Source of the DNA: Cyanobacterium sp. uoEpiScrs1
GTDB lineage: Bacteria; Cyanobacteriota; Cyanobacteriia; Cyanobacteriales; Microcystaceae
Direction of reading: 5' to 3'
Assembly: GCF_947331815.1 (NCBI RefSeq)
Contig: NZ_OX373462.1
Location: 2,175,040-2,239,039 of the forward strand
Length of the DNA: 64,000 nucleotides
The notes beneath the pieces are model-generated. The model was given only the letters and a program-made list of their open reading frames with translations, was not told the DNA's origin and searched no databases. Below are positions 29,530-39,737 of the stretch, one piece after another. How positions within the stretch are numbered: position 1 is the first letter of the stretch; the number at the start of each line of letters is the position of its first letter. A program made the translations under genes and the position numbers.

Positions 29530-30906
29530 ATGTCTTATCCCCCGAAACTAAAATATGATCGCGGAACCTTGATTCTTCATCCTCCCCCTAGAGGAAAGGC
29601 TTGGATCGAATTGGCAACCTGGGATGATCGCATCGGAAAATTCCGTATTCAAGCCATTCACTATCGCCTTTTGGTGGAAACCCTGCAAGCGGACAGAGTT
29701 CATTTTATTGATGAAGCGAAAGCCTTTATTTCGTTAGAATTAAATCCTAATTTTCAACGAACTCCCTATCCCCATCAACTTGAAGCTCTTGCTGCTTGGA
29801 AACAACATAACCGTCAAGGGGTAGTTGTTCTTCCCACAGCAGCAGGAAAGACTTATCTAGCTCAACTAGCCTTGGAGTCTACTCCTAAAACCGCTTTGAT
29901 TTTGGTTCCTACCTTGGATTTAATGCACCAATGGTATGTTAAGATTATTGGCGCATTTCCTAATGTAGAGGTAGGTTTATTAGGGGGGGGGTCGCGCGAT
30001 CGTACTCCTATTTTAATCGCTACTTATAATAGTGCTGCCATTCACGCGGAAACTCTGGGAAATCAATATGCTTTTCTAATTTTTGATGAATGTCATCATT
30101 TACCGACAGATTTTTTTCGAGTCATTGCCGAATACACTATTGCTCCCTACCGGCTAGGATTGACAGCAACACTAGAAAGGGCTGATGGTAGTCATCGGGA
30201 TTTGGAAACTCTTATCGGTCCTACTGTTTACTATAAGAAAGTAAAAGATCTCGCAGGAGAGACCTTAGCGCAACATCAAATTGTTCAAATTAAGGTTAAA
30301 CTATCTGAATTAGAGCAAGAGAGATATGAGCAAGCAATCATCACTCGTAACGAATTTTTAAAGAGGTCGAATATTTCTTTGGGAAGCTTAAATGGTTGGC
30401 ACTCGTTTGTTAAAATAAGTGCTAGATCTTCTTCAGGAAGACGGGCGATGTTGGCTCATAGGAAGTCCAAAGAAATTGCAGCAGGAACTGATGGGAAGTT
30501 AAGAGTACTAACGGACTTAATTTGTCAACATTCTGAAGAATCTATTCTTATTTTTACTAATGATAATGCCACCGTTTATCGCATTTCCCAAAAATTTTTA
30601 ATTCCCGCCATTACTCATCAGACTCCTGTAAAAGAACGTTACGATATTTTGAATCGATTCCGAGAAGGAATTTACACAACTTTGGTCACTTCTCATGTTC
30701 TTAATGAAGGGGTAGATGTTCCCGGGGTTAATATTGCAATTATTCTATCGGGAACAGGTTCTACACGGGAGTATATCCAGAGATTAGGTCGAATTTTACG
30801 AAAAGGAACTAGTAAAAAGAAAAATACATTAGCTATTTTGTATGAGGTTGTAGCTGATGAAACAAGTGAAGAAAGAACGTCTCAACGACGACGAGGAGAA
30901 AATTAA
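29530..30906 (+). CDS. Superfamily 2 DNA helicase, XPB/SSL2-like
   Basis: Bacterial XPB-like helicases unwind DNA and are thought to act in repair. The 458-residue protein has an N-terminal damage-recognition-like domain (about 1-75), Walker A PTAAGKT at 102-108, DEAH-box variant DECHH at 186-190, motif III LTATLERADG, and the C-terminal helicase half with TSHVLNEGVDVPG and QRLGRILRKG (motif VI arginines). Its usual nuclease partner in archaea and many bacteria (Bax1/DUF790) is not next to it here. A run of nine G (29983-29991) within the codons for Gly152-154 is a likely slippage site. Its stop overlaps a possible tiny gene on the other strand. Confidence 0.92.
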   Translation: MSYPPKLKYDRGTLILHPPPRGKAWIELATWDDRIGKFRIQAIHYRLLVETLQADRVHFIDEAKAFISLELNPNFQRTPYPHQLEALAAWKQHNRQGVVVLPTAAGKTYLAQLALESTPKTALILVPTLDLMHQWYVKIIGAFPNVEVGLLGGGSRDRTPILIATYNSAAIHAETLGNQYAFLIFDECHHLPTDFFRVIAEYTIAPYRLGLTATLERADGSHRDLETLIGPTVYYKKVKDLAGETLAQHQIVQIKVKLSELEQERYEQAIITRNEFLKRSNISLGSLNGWHSFVKISARSSSGRRAMLAHRKSKEIAAGTDGKLRVLTDLICQHSEESILIFTNDNATVYRISQKFLIPAITHQTPVKERYDILNRFREGIYTTLVTSHVLNEGVDVPGVNIAIILSGTGSTREYIQRLGRILRKGTSKKKNTLAILYEVVADETSEERTSQRRRGEN

Positions 30907-31004
30907 TATATATCCGAACTAACTGAATAAAGTCTCCGACCAATCCTAAAAGTTAGAATTACCCCAATAGTCACCCCTATAATTACATCTCCAACAAGTG
31001 CCAT
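30903..31004 (-). CDS. Possible tiny single-span membrane peptide
   Basis: An ATG at 31004 opens a 33-residue frame (MALVGDVIIGVTIGVILTFR followed by a short basic tail), with one hydrophobic span then IGRRLYSVS. The stop overlaps the end of the helicase gene by four bases. There is no good ribosome binding site and I know no relative, but the composition is that of the tiny membrane subunits common in cyanobacteria. Could equally be chance. Confidence 0.3.
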   Translation of the reverse strand: MALVGDVIIGVTIGVILTFRIGRRLYSVSSDIY

Positions 31005-31095
31005 GAAGTGATGTAATATAAACTACATCTTGACGGTAATTTCCTCTGATTGAACGAATTAATTTAAATAACTTTTTTTCGTAACGTGTAAAATT

Positions 31096-31734
31096 TTAAG
31101 GAGCTAGGCGGTCAATCTCCCAAGTTTTATTGTCACGTAAACTATAGCAAAAGCGATCATGCAATCGATTAGGTCTACCCTGCCAAAACTCAAAATAATG
31201 AGGAACAATTCTATAGCCACCCCAAAATGAAGGGATAGGAATTTCTCCTTGATCGAACTTACGTTGCATTTCATTAAATTTAATTTCTAAAAGCTGTCTT
31301 GAAGAGATAATAGAACTCTGGGGAGAAGACCAAGCACCTAGTTGACTTCCTCTTGGTCTAGTAACAAAGTATTTAAGAGATTCTGCAGTTGAAACTTTAA
31401 GGGCTTTTCCTTTTATTTTGACCTGACGTTCTAGAGGAAGCCAAAGAAACAAAAGAGCAACGGAGGAATTTATTTCTATCTGTTTAGCCTTATTGCTTTT
31501 ATAATTTGTAAAAAAAACAAAGCCTTGAAGATCAAAGTATTTTAAAAGAACGGTTCTTAATGAGGGTTCTCCTTTAGCCGAAGCAGTTGCCAAACTCATA
31601 GCGTTTGGTTCAGGCAGGTCAGCCTTAACAGCTTGTTTAAACCAGATCTCAAATTGTTTGAATGGTTCAGTCTCAAGGTTTTCACGAGATAAACCGTTAT
31701 GGGTGTATTCTTCTCTTAAGGATCCAATGTCCAT
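31096..31734 (-). CDS. pdxH: Pyridoxamine/pyridoxine 5'-phosphate oxidase
   Basis: PdxH uses FMN and oxygen to make pyridoxal 5'-phosphate. The 212-residue protein has the normal length. FMN-contact segments are visible ([20 protein letters not shown] near residues 53-72, then SNKAKQIE, and QVKIKGKA). The C-terminal substrate signature NRLHDRF ... RLAP is complete, ending in the family's usual final residues. It is divergent from the TauE/SafE gene. Retention of a salvage/oxidation enzyme for vitamin B6 is common even in reduced genomes. Confidence 0.95.
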   Translation of the reverse strand: MDIGSLREEYTHNGLSRENLETEPFKQFEIWFKQAVKADLPEPNAMSLATASAKGEPSLRTVLLKYFDLQGFVFFTNYKSNKAKQIEINSSVALLFLWLPLERQVKIKGKALKVSTAESLKYFVTRPRGSQLGAWSSPQSSIISSRQLLEIKFNEMQRKFDQGEIPIPSFWGGYRIVPHYFEFWQGRPNRLHDRFCYSLRDNKTWEIDRLAP

Positions 31735-31844
31735 TAATCTTTGAAAATGCTGATAGTCAATAGTTCATTCTAGACTAATAACTCAGCAAATAACCATTGA
31801 TGCTTACAATCAATTTTAAAATATTAGAGTGCTAGAATTGCCAG

Positions 31845-32627
31845 ATGCTAGATAATTTATTACTTTTAATTGCCAGTGGTTTGTTTTCGGGTTTATTGGC
31901 TGGACTGTTAGGCATTGGGGGAGGAACTGTATTAGTTCCTCTATTAGTAACCTTGGGATATGTTCCTGTACAAGCTGTTGCCACAAGTAGTTTAGCCATT
32001 GTTATTACTTCCTTATCAGGAAGTTTTCAAAATTGGCGTATGGGTTATTTAGACTTACAGCGTGTTATTCTCCTAGGATCTCCGGCTTTGATCACAGCTC
32101 AATTTGGAGTACATACTGCTAATTTACTTCCCGATTATATGTTGTTAACTATTTTGGGCTTTTTGCTTATTATTAATATTTTATTGGGAAATTTGCGTCA
32201 ACGGTTAGCCACTCGACGAACTTCCACTTCTACTAAGACCAGCAAAATATTTCCGATAATAGCTCGTTTAGGAACTGGAGGAACCGCCGGATTTTTAGCA
32301 GGTTTATTTGGTATTGGTGGGGGAGTAATTATGGTTCCGTTACAAGTTTTATTCCTAAAAGAAACCATTAAAGTCGCCATTCAGACGAGTTTAGGAGTTA
32401 TTGTCATTACTGCCCTTTCTGCTACCGCAGGACACGCCCTACAAGGAAATGTTTTGTTTCCTATCGGGCTTATATTAGGAGCCGGAGGATTAGTCGGCTC
32501 ACGAATAAGCACCAGTCTTCTGCCGAAGTTACCAGATAGATTGGTTCGGTTGTGTTTTTATGGACTTTTAGCTATGTTAGCAGTTTATACTTTTTGGCAA
32601 GCCTGGCAAAGCTATAGCAGAATGTAG
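31845..32627 (+). CDS. TauE/SafE (TSUP) family membrane transporter
   Basis: Members move sulfite, sulfonates or other small organic anions across the inner membrane. The 260-residue protein has about eight hydrophobic spans and the family's internal duplication, seen in two copies of the same glycine-rich loop: GLLAGLLGIGGGTVLVPLL near residue 17 and GFLAGLFGIGGGVIMVPLQ near residue 148. Substrate and direction of transport cannot be predicted. It lies between pdxH and glgB with no obvious operon partner. Confidence 0.9.
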   Translation: MLDNLLLLIASGLFSGLLAGLLGIGGGTVLVPLLVTLGYVPVQAVATSSLAIVITSLSGSFQNWRMGYLDLQRVILLGSPALITAQFGVHTANLLPDYMLLTILGFLLIINILLGNLRQRLATRRTSTSTKTSKIFPIIARLGTGGTAGFLAGLFGIGGGVIMVPLQVLFLKETIKVAIQTSLGVIVITALSATAGHALQGNVLFPIGLILGAGGLVGSRISTSLLPKLPDRLVRLCFYGLLAMLAVYTFWQAWQSYSRM

Positions 32628-32679
32628 GATTTGGAACAAACAATATTCTAAATTTAGTTAGTTTATTGATTACTTATTA

Positions 32680-34986
32680 TTAGCGTAATGAATTTCCAGA
32701 TTCTACCACTGTTTGAGCCTTAGTTCTATCTAACTTAAGAATCAAAACCCCTAAGGGCGGTAAACATAAATCTAGGGAACAGGGAAGGCTATGAAATGAC
32801 CATCTATCAGTCCACTTACCGCCTAAATTTCCCATATTGCTGCCGCCGTATTTCCTAGCATCACTATTAAATAACTCAGTATAAAATCCCTCTTCAGGAA
32901 CACCAATACGGTAATGACTATGAGGTTGAGGGGTGAAATTACAAACAACAATCACAAAATCTTTAAGTTTTTTACCCCATCGAATAAAGGAAACTACACT
33001 GTGACGGTTATCACTACAATCAATCCACTGGAATCCTTCTTCTTCAAAATCACGCTCATAAAGAGCAGATTCTCTTTGATAAAGGAAATTCAGTTCAGCA
33101 AAAAAACGTTTAAGCTGTTGATGTGGGTCATATTTCAATAGATGCCATTCTAAATCTCCCCAAACATTCCACTCACTCCACTGTCCAAATTCCATGCCCA
33201 TAAACATAGTCTTTTTACCAGGATGGGTAAACATATAGCTAAATAACGCACGTACATTAGCATACTTTTGCCATTCATCTCCTGGCATTTTCCCCATCAT
33301 ATTACTTTTACCATGTACTACTTCGTCGTGGGACAACGCTAGCATATAGTTTTCACTGTGGTGATACCACATACTAAAAGTGATATTATTTTGGTGAAAT
33401 TGACGGAGCCAAGGATCTATTCCAAAGTAGTCAAGTGTATCATGCATCCATCCCATATTCCACTTGAGGTTAAACCCCAATCCCCCAACATAAGTAGGCC
33501 AAGAAACCATTGGCCAGGCAGTAGACTCTTCAGCGATGGACAATACCCCTGGAAAATAGCTATACAGCACACCATTCACTTGTCGTAAGAAATCAGCCGC
33601 TTCTAGGTTTTCTCTGCCCCCATATTCGTTGGCTATCCATTCCCCATCTTTTCGTAGATAATCACGGTAAAGCATGGAGGCAACTGCATCTACCCGAATA
33701 CCATCAATATGATACTTGTCGAACCAAAACAGAACATTAGCTACTAAAAAGTTACGAACTTCGTTACGGCCATAGTTAAAAACAAGGGTCCCCCACTCTT
33801 TATGTTCTCCTTCACGAGAATCAGCATGTTCATAGAGGTGAGTGCCATCAAAAAAAGCTAACCCATGACCATCTTTTGGGAAATGACCAGGCACCCAGTC
33901 TATAATGACTCCAATGTTATTTTCATGACACTTGTCGACGAAATACATGAAGTCTTCGGGACGGCCATAACGCGAGGTGGGAGCATAGTACCCTGTAACT
34001 TGATATCCCCAAGAACCATCAAATGGATGTTCAGCAATGGGTAATAATTCAATATGGGTGTACCCTAATTCCTTAACATAGGCAATCAGCTGATCTGCAA
34101 ACTCATAATAGCTAAGAAAGCGCGCCTCTTTATTCCATTCTGAGACTGGTACAGGCTCTAACTCTCCGTTAAGGACAGAAGTTTTTTCTTTTGAAGAAGC
34201 GTGTAACCACGAACCCAAATGAACTTCATATATTGAAATAGGTTGATTGAGAGGATCTTGAGTACTACGTTTTTTTATCCAATCAGCATCTTGCCACTGA
34301 TAACTTTCGAGATCGGCAACAATAGAAGCAGTTTTGGGACGAACCTCTTGAAAAAAACCATAGGGATCAGATTTTTCATAAATATGGCCTTCCCTGTTTT
34401 TAACTTCGTATTTATAGTGGGTTCCCTCGCCGATTTCGGGAATGAATAATTCCCAGATACTATTAAGACGTTTACGCATTTGGTGTTGACGTCCATCCCA
34501 CTGGTTAAAATCTCCCAAGATGGAAACATTACGAGCATTGGGAGCCCATAAAGCAAAATGAACTCCTTTTACTCCGTTAACCTCAACTAAATGTGCCCCC
34601 AATTTTTCATAAATGCGGTGATGGTTGCCTTCAGCAAATAAATGTAGATCAAATTCAGTTAAGTGAGGGAAATAGAAAGAATAAGGATCATATATGATTC
34701 GCTCATTGTTTCCTTCTTTTACCCTTAGTTTATAATTGTTTAATTGAGAAGTTTCAATAATAACTTCAAAAAAGTTAGGGTGATGAACTGCTTCCATCTT
34801 ATATTCTTGGTGTTCGGTAGAACAAACTATCCAAGCAGACTGAGCATTTGGTAAATAAGCGCGGACTACCCATCGGGGAGAAGAGCTATCACTGTTGAGA
34901 GGATGGCAACCTAACACTTCAAATGGATTATGGTGCAGGTTGTAGACAATTTGATTAACTTGATCAGGGGAAATAGTTGGGATCAT
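32680..34986 (-). CDS. glgB: 1,4-alpha-glucan branching enzyme
   Basis: GlgB introduces alpha-1,6 branches into glycogen. The 768-residue protein is full length for the cyanobacterial enzyme. It has an N-terminal N1 and CBM48 region (about 1-230, [19 protein letters not shown]), the GH13 barrel with YEVHLGSW, the nucleophile Asp433 in [10 protein letters not shown], the acid Glu486 in AEESTAWP, and the transition-state Asp in [13 protein letters not shown], then the C-terminal beta domain. All key residues are present. Glycogen as an energy store would suit a nitrogen fixer. The gene stands alone; the related GH13 degrader at 12.9 kb is dead. Confidence 0.98.
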   Translation of the reverse strand: MIPTISPDQVNQIVYNLHHNPFEVLGCHPLNSDSSSPRWVVRAYLPNAQSAWIVCSTEHQEYKMEAVHHPNFFEVIIETSQLNNYKLRVKEGNNERIIYDPYSFYFPHLTEFDLHLFAEGNHHRIYEKLGAHLVEVNGVKGVHFALWAPNARNVSILGDFNQWDGRQHQMRKRLNSIWELFIPEIGEGTHYKYEVKNREGHIYEKSDPYGFFQEVRPKTASIVADLESYQWQDADWIKKRSTQDPLNQPISIYEVHLGSWLHASSKEKTSVLNGELEPVPVSEWNKEARFLSYYEFADQLIAYVKELGYTHIELLPIAEHPFDGSWGYQVTGYYAPTSRYGRPEDFMYFVDKCHENNIGVIIDWVPGHFPKDGHGLAFFDGTHLYEHADSREGEHKEWGTLVFNYGRNEVRNFLVANVLFWFDKYHIDGIRVDAVASMLYRDYLRKDGEWIANEYGGRENLEAADFLRQVNGVLYSYFPGVLSIAEESTAWPMVSWPTYVGGLGFNLKWNMGWMHDTLDYFGIDPWLRQFHQNNITFSMWYHHSENYMLALSHDEVVHGKSNMMGKMPGDEWQKYANVRALFSYMFTHPGKKTMFMGMEFGQWSEWNVWGDLEWHLLKYDPHQQLKRFFAELNFLYQRESALYERDFEEEGFQWIDCSDNRHSVVSFIRWGKKLKDFVIVVCNFTPQPHSHYRIGVPEEGFYTELFNSDARKYGGSNMGNLGGKWTDRWSFHSLPCSLDLCLPPLGVLILKLDRTKAQTVVESGNSLR

Positions 34987-35362
34987 TCAGTTACCAATCT
35001 TAACAAACTCCAAAGACAAAACTGTCCTAGTGAATCTTACTACTTACTTGACAATTAGCTGTCAAAAAAGCATACCAGTTCTAGGCACACTAATATGATT
35101 TGTTTCGATAAGGGAAGGGCTATCAGATAGTTTGACATGCTCCTTTTTAAGTAAATTGTTTTGGATTCACACATAAAGACCACTGACCTCTCCAATCAGA
35201 CTAACCATCTTTACTTTCACAGAAGTTAGTCAGAGGCGAGATTTCCTTAGTCGTTTGTCCGGTTAAACTTAGTTTATGGACATTTTAGCGAAATCTGTAT
35301 ATGGTATTTAAGTGATCAACTCAAGTATAATAGTGGACGACCAATCTAAAATAATTAGTTTT
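34987..35362. other. Spacer between glgB and the TPR gene
   Basis: This 376-base stretch contains no open frame of note. Both neighbours are on the minus strand, so it should hold the glgB promoter and the end of the TPR transcript. I see no clear terminator. Confidence 0.5.
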
Positions 35363-36049
35363 TTAAAAGTTGAGGAGTTTTGATAGTCGCCGCTTTACTT
35401 TACTAACGTAAGGATCACCGGTCAACAATTTTGATAAAGCGCGACGATAGTCTGCAGTTGCGCAATTCCAATCTCCCCGAAGATAGTAAGTATACCCCCG
35501 TTCTCCATAAATTCTTCCCTGAAAAAATTTTCCAATCACTAGGCAAAGAGTAAAAGTCTCTAATGCTAGATCGTGCCATTCCAATTCTCGTAAGGTAATT
35601 CCTTTGTTAATCCAGGCTCTTTGATTATAAGGGTTTAATTCTAAGGATATTTCATAGTCTTCTAATGCTTTAACCAAATCGCCTAAATAGGCATAACAGT
35701 TACCTCGATTGTTATAAGCCTTGTCAAGGTAAGGATTAAGGGAAATGGCTTGTTCAAAGTCTTCTATAGCCCTGAGACAGTCTCCTTGTTTGCAGTACAT
35801 TAATCCTCGGTTATTGTAATCTATAGCACTGTTGGGATGGCGATTAATTAATTGGTTAAGAAGAGTGATAGCCCCTCTATAGTCTTCTTGTTTAGCTTTT
35901 TCTCTAATACAGTCCCTTAACCCTTGATCCGAGACTTTCTGATGTTCTATTGAACGACCTAGAATTACAGAACACCAGTGATTCTCTTGAATTTGTATTG
36001 ATGATTCAGATCTCCTTGAATTAGAGTTATAAACTGTATTAATTTCCAT
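35363..36049 (-). CDS. Tetratricopeptide-repeat protein
   Basis: After an N-terminal polar segment of about 45 residues, the 228-residue protein consists of four to five TPR units, for example AIDYNNRGLMYCKQGDCLRA, AYNNRGNCYAYLGDLVKAL, AWINKGITLRELEWHDLAL and YGERGYTYYLRGDWNCA. TPR arrays bind protein partners; no enzymatic part is present and no signal peptide is evident. An AT-rich spacer of 1.5 kb separates it from the next gene upstream. The specific role is unknown. Confidence 0.88.
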   Translation of the reverse strand: MEINTVYNSNSRRSESSIQIQENHWCSVILGRSIEHQKVSDQGLRDCIREKAKQEDYRGAITLLNQLINRHPNSAIDYNNRGLMYCKQGDCLRAIEDFEQAISLNPYLDKAYNNRGNCYAYLGDLVKALEDYEISLELNPYNQRAWINKGITLRELEWHDLALETFTLCLVIGKFFQGRIYGERGYTYYLRGDWNCATADYRRALSKLLTGDPYVSKVKRRLSKLLNF

Positions 36050-37524
36050 GATTTACTCTCTTTATCTTAACATTCACCGTACTTGACAACTTTTCTGAAT
36101 AACTAGCTAAATTATGTCAATCTAACAATTGTCTCCAGTCAATTTATTAACTGTCGCAGAATAGACATAAAAATTACAGTAAATAATACTTGTAACCATC
36201 GCTTTGCAATGCTTACAAGACAATGACAATTAAATTCTTAAGTGTATAAAGTTACTTATAACTTTTTAAAAAGCCAGGATAATAGTCTTATTAGTTATTG
36301 GTCACTAATTTATCATACTTGGACTATAAGAGCCAATATATTTTTAAGTGAAATACTTTTTAAAAAACATTAGCCTCTTTAAAGATTTGATAAAGATTTT
36401 TCAAAAATCTATTTAGTTATATATATTTACAAATAATAGGGGAACAGAGAAATAAAAATTATATATCATATAGGATGATGTTGACTTTAGCCTTTATTTA
36501 CTTATGTTATCATGATTAGTCTAGATTAATATTATAAATAAATAGTAACCAAATCATGTATAAATATTACTTAACTATAGTCGTCAACTTATTGTATAAT
36601 ATATAGTTTGAATTCTAATTGTATAGAAATGTAAAAATATAATTTACTTTGTACAGATTCTTTTATGTATAAAAACTGATAACTACAATTGATAAATTAT
36701 TTTTTGTATTATTAATATGTAATTTAACAAAAAATTCTATAAAATATTAGGATATACTTTATAGACTAAACTTATTCAATCAAAGCTTTATAACTTTATC
36801 TTTTTGATTATGCCTTGTTCTATATGTTTTATAGTCATTAGGTATAATATATAATTATAGAAAATCATTACTAATAAATAGTATCTACTTAATATTGTTT
36901 AGTTATTTATCTTTATTCATTTAAACTAAAAATATAATTTGTATTAGACCATATTTATAGTACATGCTCTCAAAAATAGTCTATTTTTTTTAAATTTATA
37001 TAAAGCATGTAATAAATGTAATATTTCTACATAAAAAAAGTCGTTCTTAGTTACTGGACTACTTTAAAAAGATAACCAATTAATTTAATTTAACATTAAA
37101 ATATAATAAATTCTAAAAAAAGATTTTATATTACAGTAAATCAGCATAAAAGTTTATAGTTCTAATTAGAATAGATTAACTACCATGATAAGCTAGATAG
37201 CTATATATATACAATGACGTATGTGTTGATTTTTAACAAAAAAAAATCAACATGATTCAATTATACAAATAAATATAAAAGATCGGACTTAATATGTTAG
37301 ACCATTCCCCAAAATCTATATAAGCATGGAAAATGACATAATAAAAACCTTCCGTATAATTTATCGCGTCGCAATAATCAATTTAATCCTTAAAAGTCTG
37401 CCTGAGACATCATAAAATATAGTGGCTACTCACAATCTCCTTAATTGCAACTGTTAACCATTATTTAGACTTGGTATTGTCTGCTCTACTTCTTACACTT
37501 ATTCTTCTTACCTCCTAATCGTTT
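36050..37524. other. 1.5-kb extremely AT-rich spacer
   Basis: I see no gene or recognisable remnant. The base composition is among the most AT-rich in the window. A short hairpin near 37223-37250 (TGTTGATTTTT pairing with AAAAATCAACA) is the only structure. If genes were here they have decayed beyond reading by eye. Confidence 0.6.
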
Positions 37525-39663
37525 TCAAATAAATTCTAAAGAACTATTAACCAGAGCTAATAAAGGTCCGGTTTGTTCGGTTCCTTTTACGTTAAGATCA
37601 CTGTGACACAAGATTATTTTTTCTTCAACGCGTCCTAACAGGTCCTTTAAAATTCGCTCCAAACGGGCTTTATCAGCTTTAAGTTCATCTTCGGTAGACA
37701 ATGATCTTCTTGTCCATTCTCGCGCAAATAAAGGGGCGCCAAATAAAACTGATGCTCCTCCTTTTTCCCATAAAACTGAAGACGTATCTAACCAAAATTG
37801 CCAACGATGAAAATGACGTAACGAACGGTATTGAAAAATAGTTGCCAATGTAACAAAACCATACGTTTTGCCCAAATAATGAACTGGTTGGGAATTGGCT
37901 GTAATGGTTCCCCGACGTAACAATTGAATAAAATTTATTAAGGTCTCTCTGTGCGATTGAGGCGTAATATTTTCTTGATATAGACGGTGGTCAACTTCCC
38001 AAAAATGTTGGGCAGTTTCCATCAGTTTTCGTAGTGCTGCAATTTGATCATAAGGTATGTGACGTCTTGTCGTCACAAAGTGTTTAATTGCCTGATCTAA
38101 TATAATTACTGGAATAGTTAATGGTTTTTCCTTTAACAAAGTCTGACTGTCGGTGATCCACTTGCGAATTGCTTGATAGGCTTTGGCCGCACGAGATCCT
38201 AGGCGATCCCAACCATGAAAAGTTTCAATAGACAATAATTTAGGGTATTCAGGATCAATATAGTAACAATAATCTGAGATCAAGCCTGCTCTAACTGGAT
38301 CGATCACAGAAACTGAAGTTTTAGTTTCATCTACAGTTTGTTGACTCAATACTGTTAACATTTGGGCAATATCATCAGTCAACACTAATCTTCCTAACCC
38401 TGGATATACCAAACCCAATAAGGATAATAAAGCACGGACTATAGGATAACTAATTAAAGATCTTTGTTCATTTAGGAGTTGAATGGGAATTCCAGCGCCT
38501 GAAATAATTGAAATCAAGGTATAACGAGCAATTTCATCTAATCCAGGGGCAATAACTGCAATTTCTTCAGGATTAGCTCTATTATCTTTAATTAAGTCAA
38601 TAATTAATTGTGCCGTTTTACGTAATAAGTCCGCACGGGAGATAGTTTGAATTGATGAAATACAACTAGGTAGATTACTCCTTGTTGAAGGATCAGTGGT
38701 TAATTTCACTAATAATTCCCCACATTTGGCAGCTAGTCCTGAAGGGGAGTGTAACACTTCTACCCGGCAGCGAGAGGCTAATTTAGATAGATATTTAGGA
38801 TCAGCATCGAGTCCTAGACGAATTTGTCCATCATAATTATAGGTAAATACTCCAAATACTCCACTATCAAGTAGACAGTCGAATAGACTTTTAGTTATTG
38901 CAGGATAATCGTCAACGTCATCGGCGAAAATACATTGATAGCGATTAATTAAATGTTGTTGATATTTAGGGTTAGGAAGAAGATATCGCCAATAAAGAGT
39001 ATAAACCAACCCATAAGTAAGTAAACCTTTATCTAAACACCAATTTTGCCATTTTAAAATTAACTTTTCTCTTAATTGCCAATCTAATTCTAACGGAGAC
39101 TCCAGGTTATTTAAGGAATTATTATAGTGATCACCTTTAAGGAAACCCTGTTCTAAAATGTAGGGAATATCTTCGATAGGAATACCACTAGCCCCTGTAA
39201 GCTGTAATAAATCTAAGGTTTGACGTACAAAGCGAGACTCACTAGTTTTTGTTCGTTGAGCGTTGGTTTTCTCTAAATATGGCTGCCATAACCGAAGAGC
39301 TAATTCCTGTTCTGTTTCTGGACGCAATAATAAAGGAAATTGAGCCTTCAAGGTTAATTCCTCAAACAGAATTGGCCAAAAAAGAGTCACTTCCTTGGTA
39401 ATAAATCCAAGAGGAGTTTTACAGATGATTGGATGACTGCCCTGAATAGATAAAGAGAGTTTATTTGCAAGTTCTCGGCAATTATCGCCATTTGCTGATA
39501 ATACTAAAAGTGAAGATGCTAAATTTTGAGAGACGAAATCAGTCATCGAAATCGTTTGAAGAAAATCGTGTTTTTGGTTAATCCAATAACAAAATTCCTT
39601 AGTAAGATAAGTTGTTTTTCCACTACGGGTTGTTCCTTCAATCCAAAGGGGTTTGCTATCCAC
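37525..39663 (-). CDS. UvrD/RecB-like P-loop protein (cyanobacterial recombinase-type)
   Basis: The 712-residue protein begins with a Walker A motif GTTRSGKT at residues 10-17 and has a Walker-B-like segment YQCIFADDVDDYPA near residue 245, the position of the DExxQD box in UvrD/RecB helicases. Later stretches (PEEIAVIAPGLDEIARYTL, and GAGIPIQLLN) resemble the second RecA-like domain of superfamily 1 helicases. No RecB nuclease motif is visible at the C-terminus. Cyanobacteria carry a conserved protein of this size annotated as helicase or recombinase family. Activity is not established. It diverges from pcxA, 74 bases away. Confidence 0.75.
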   Translation of the reverse strand: MDSKPLWIEGTTRSGKTTYLTKEFCYWINQKHDFLQTISMTDFVSQNLASSLLVLSANGDNCRELANKLSLSIQGSHPIICKTPLGFITKEVTLFWPILFEELTLKAQFPLLLRPETEQELALRLWQPYLEKTNAQRTKTSESRFVRQTLDLLQLTGASGIPIEDIPYILEQGFLKGDHYNNSLNNLESPLELDWQLREKLILKWQNWCLDKGLLTYGLVYTLYWRYLLPNPKYQQHLINRYQCIFADDVDDYPAITKSLFDCLLDSGVFGVFTYNYDGQIRLGLDADPKYLSKLASRCRVEVLHSPSGLAAKCGELLVKLTTDPSTRSNLPSCISSIQTISRADLLRKTAQLIIDLIKDNRANPEEIAVIAPGLDEIARYTLISIISGAGIPIQLLNEQRSLISYPIVRALLSLLGLVYPGLGRLVLTDDIAQMLTVLSQQTVDETKTSVSVIDPVRAGLISDYCYYIDPEYPKLLSIETFHGWDRLGSRAAKAYQAIRKWITDSQTLLKEKPLTIPVIILDQAIKHFVTTRRHIPYDQIAALRKLMETAQHFWEVDHRLYQENITPQSHRETLINFIQLLRRGTITANSQPVHYLGKTYGFVTLATIFQYRSLRHFHRWQFWLDTSSVLWEKGGASVLFGAPLFAREWTRRSLSTEDELKADKARLERILKDLLGRVEEKIILCHSDLNVKGTEQTGPLLALVNSSLEFI

Positions 39664-39737
39664 ACAGACTCCTTGATTTAATTTGTTAGCATATCATACA
39701 CAATTTTTTTATTTTAAGAATACAAGTTCCTATTCCC

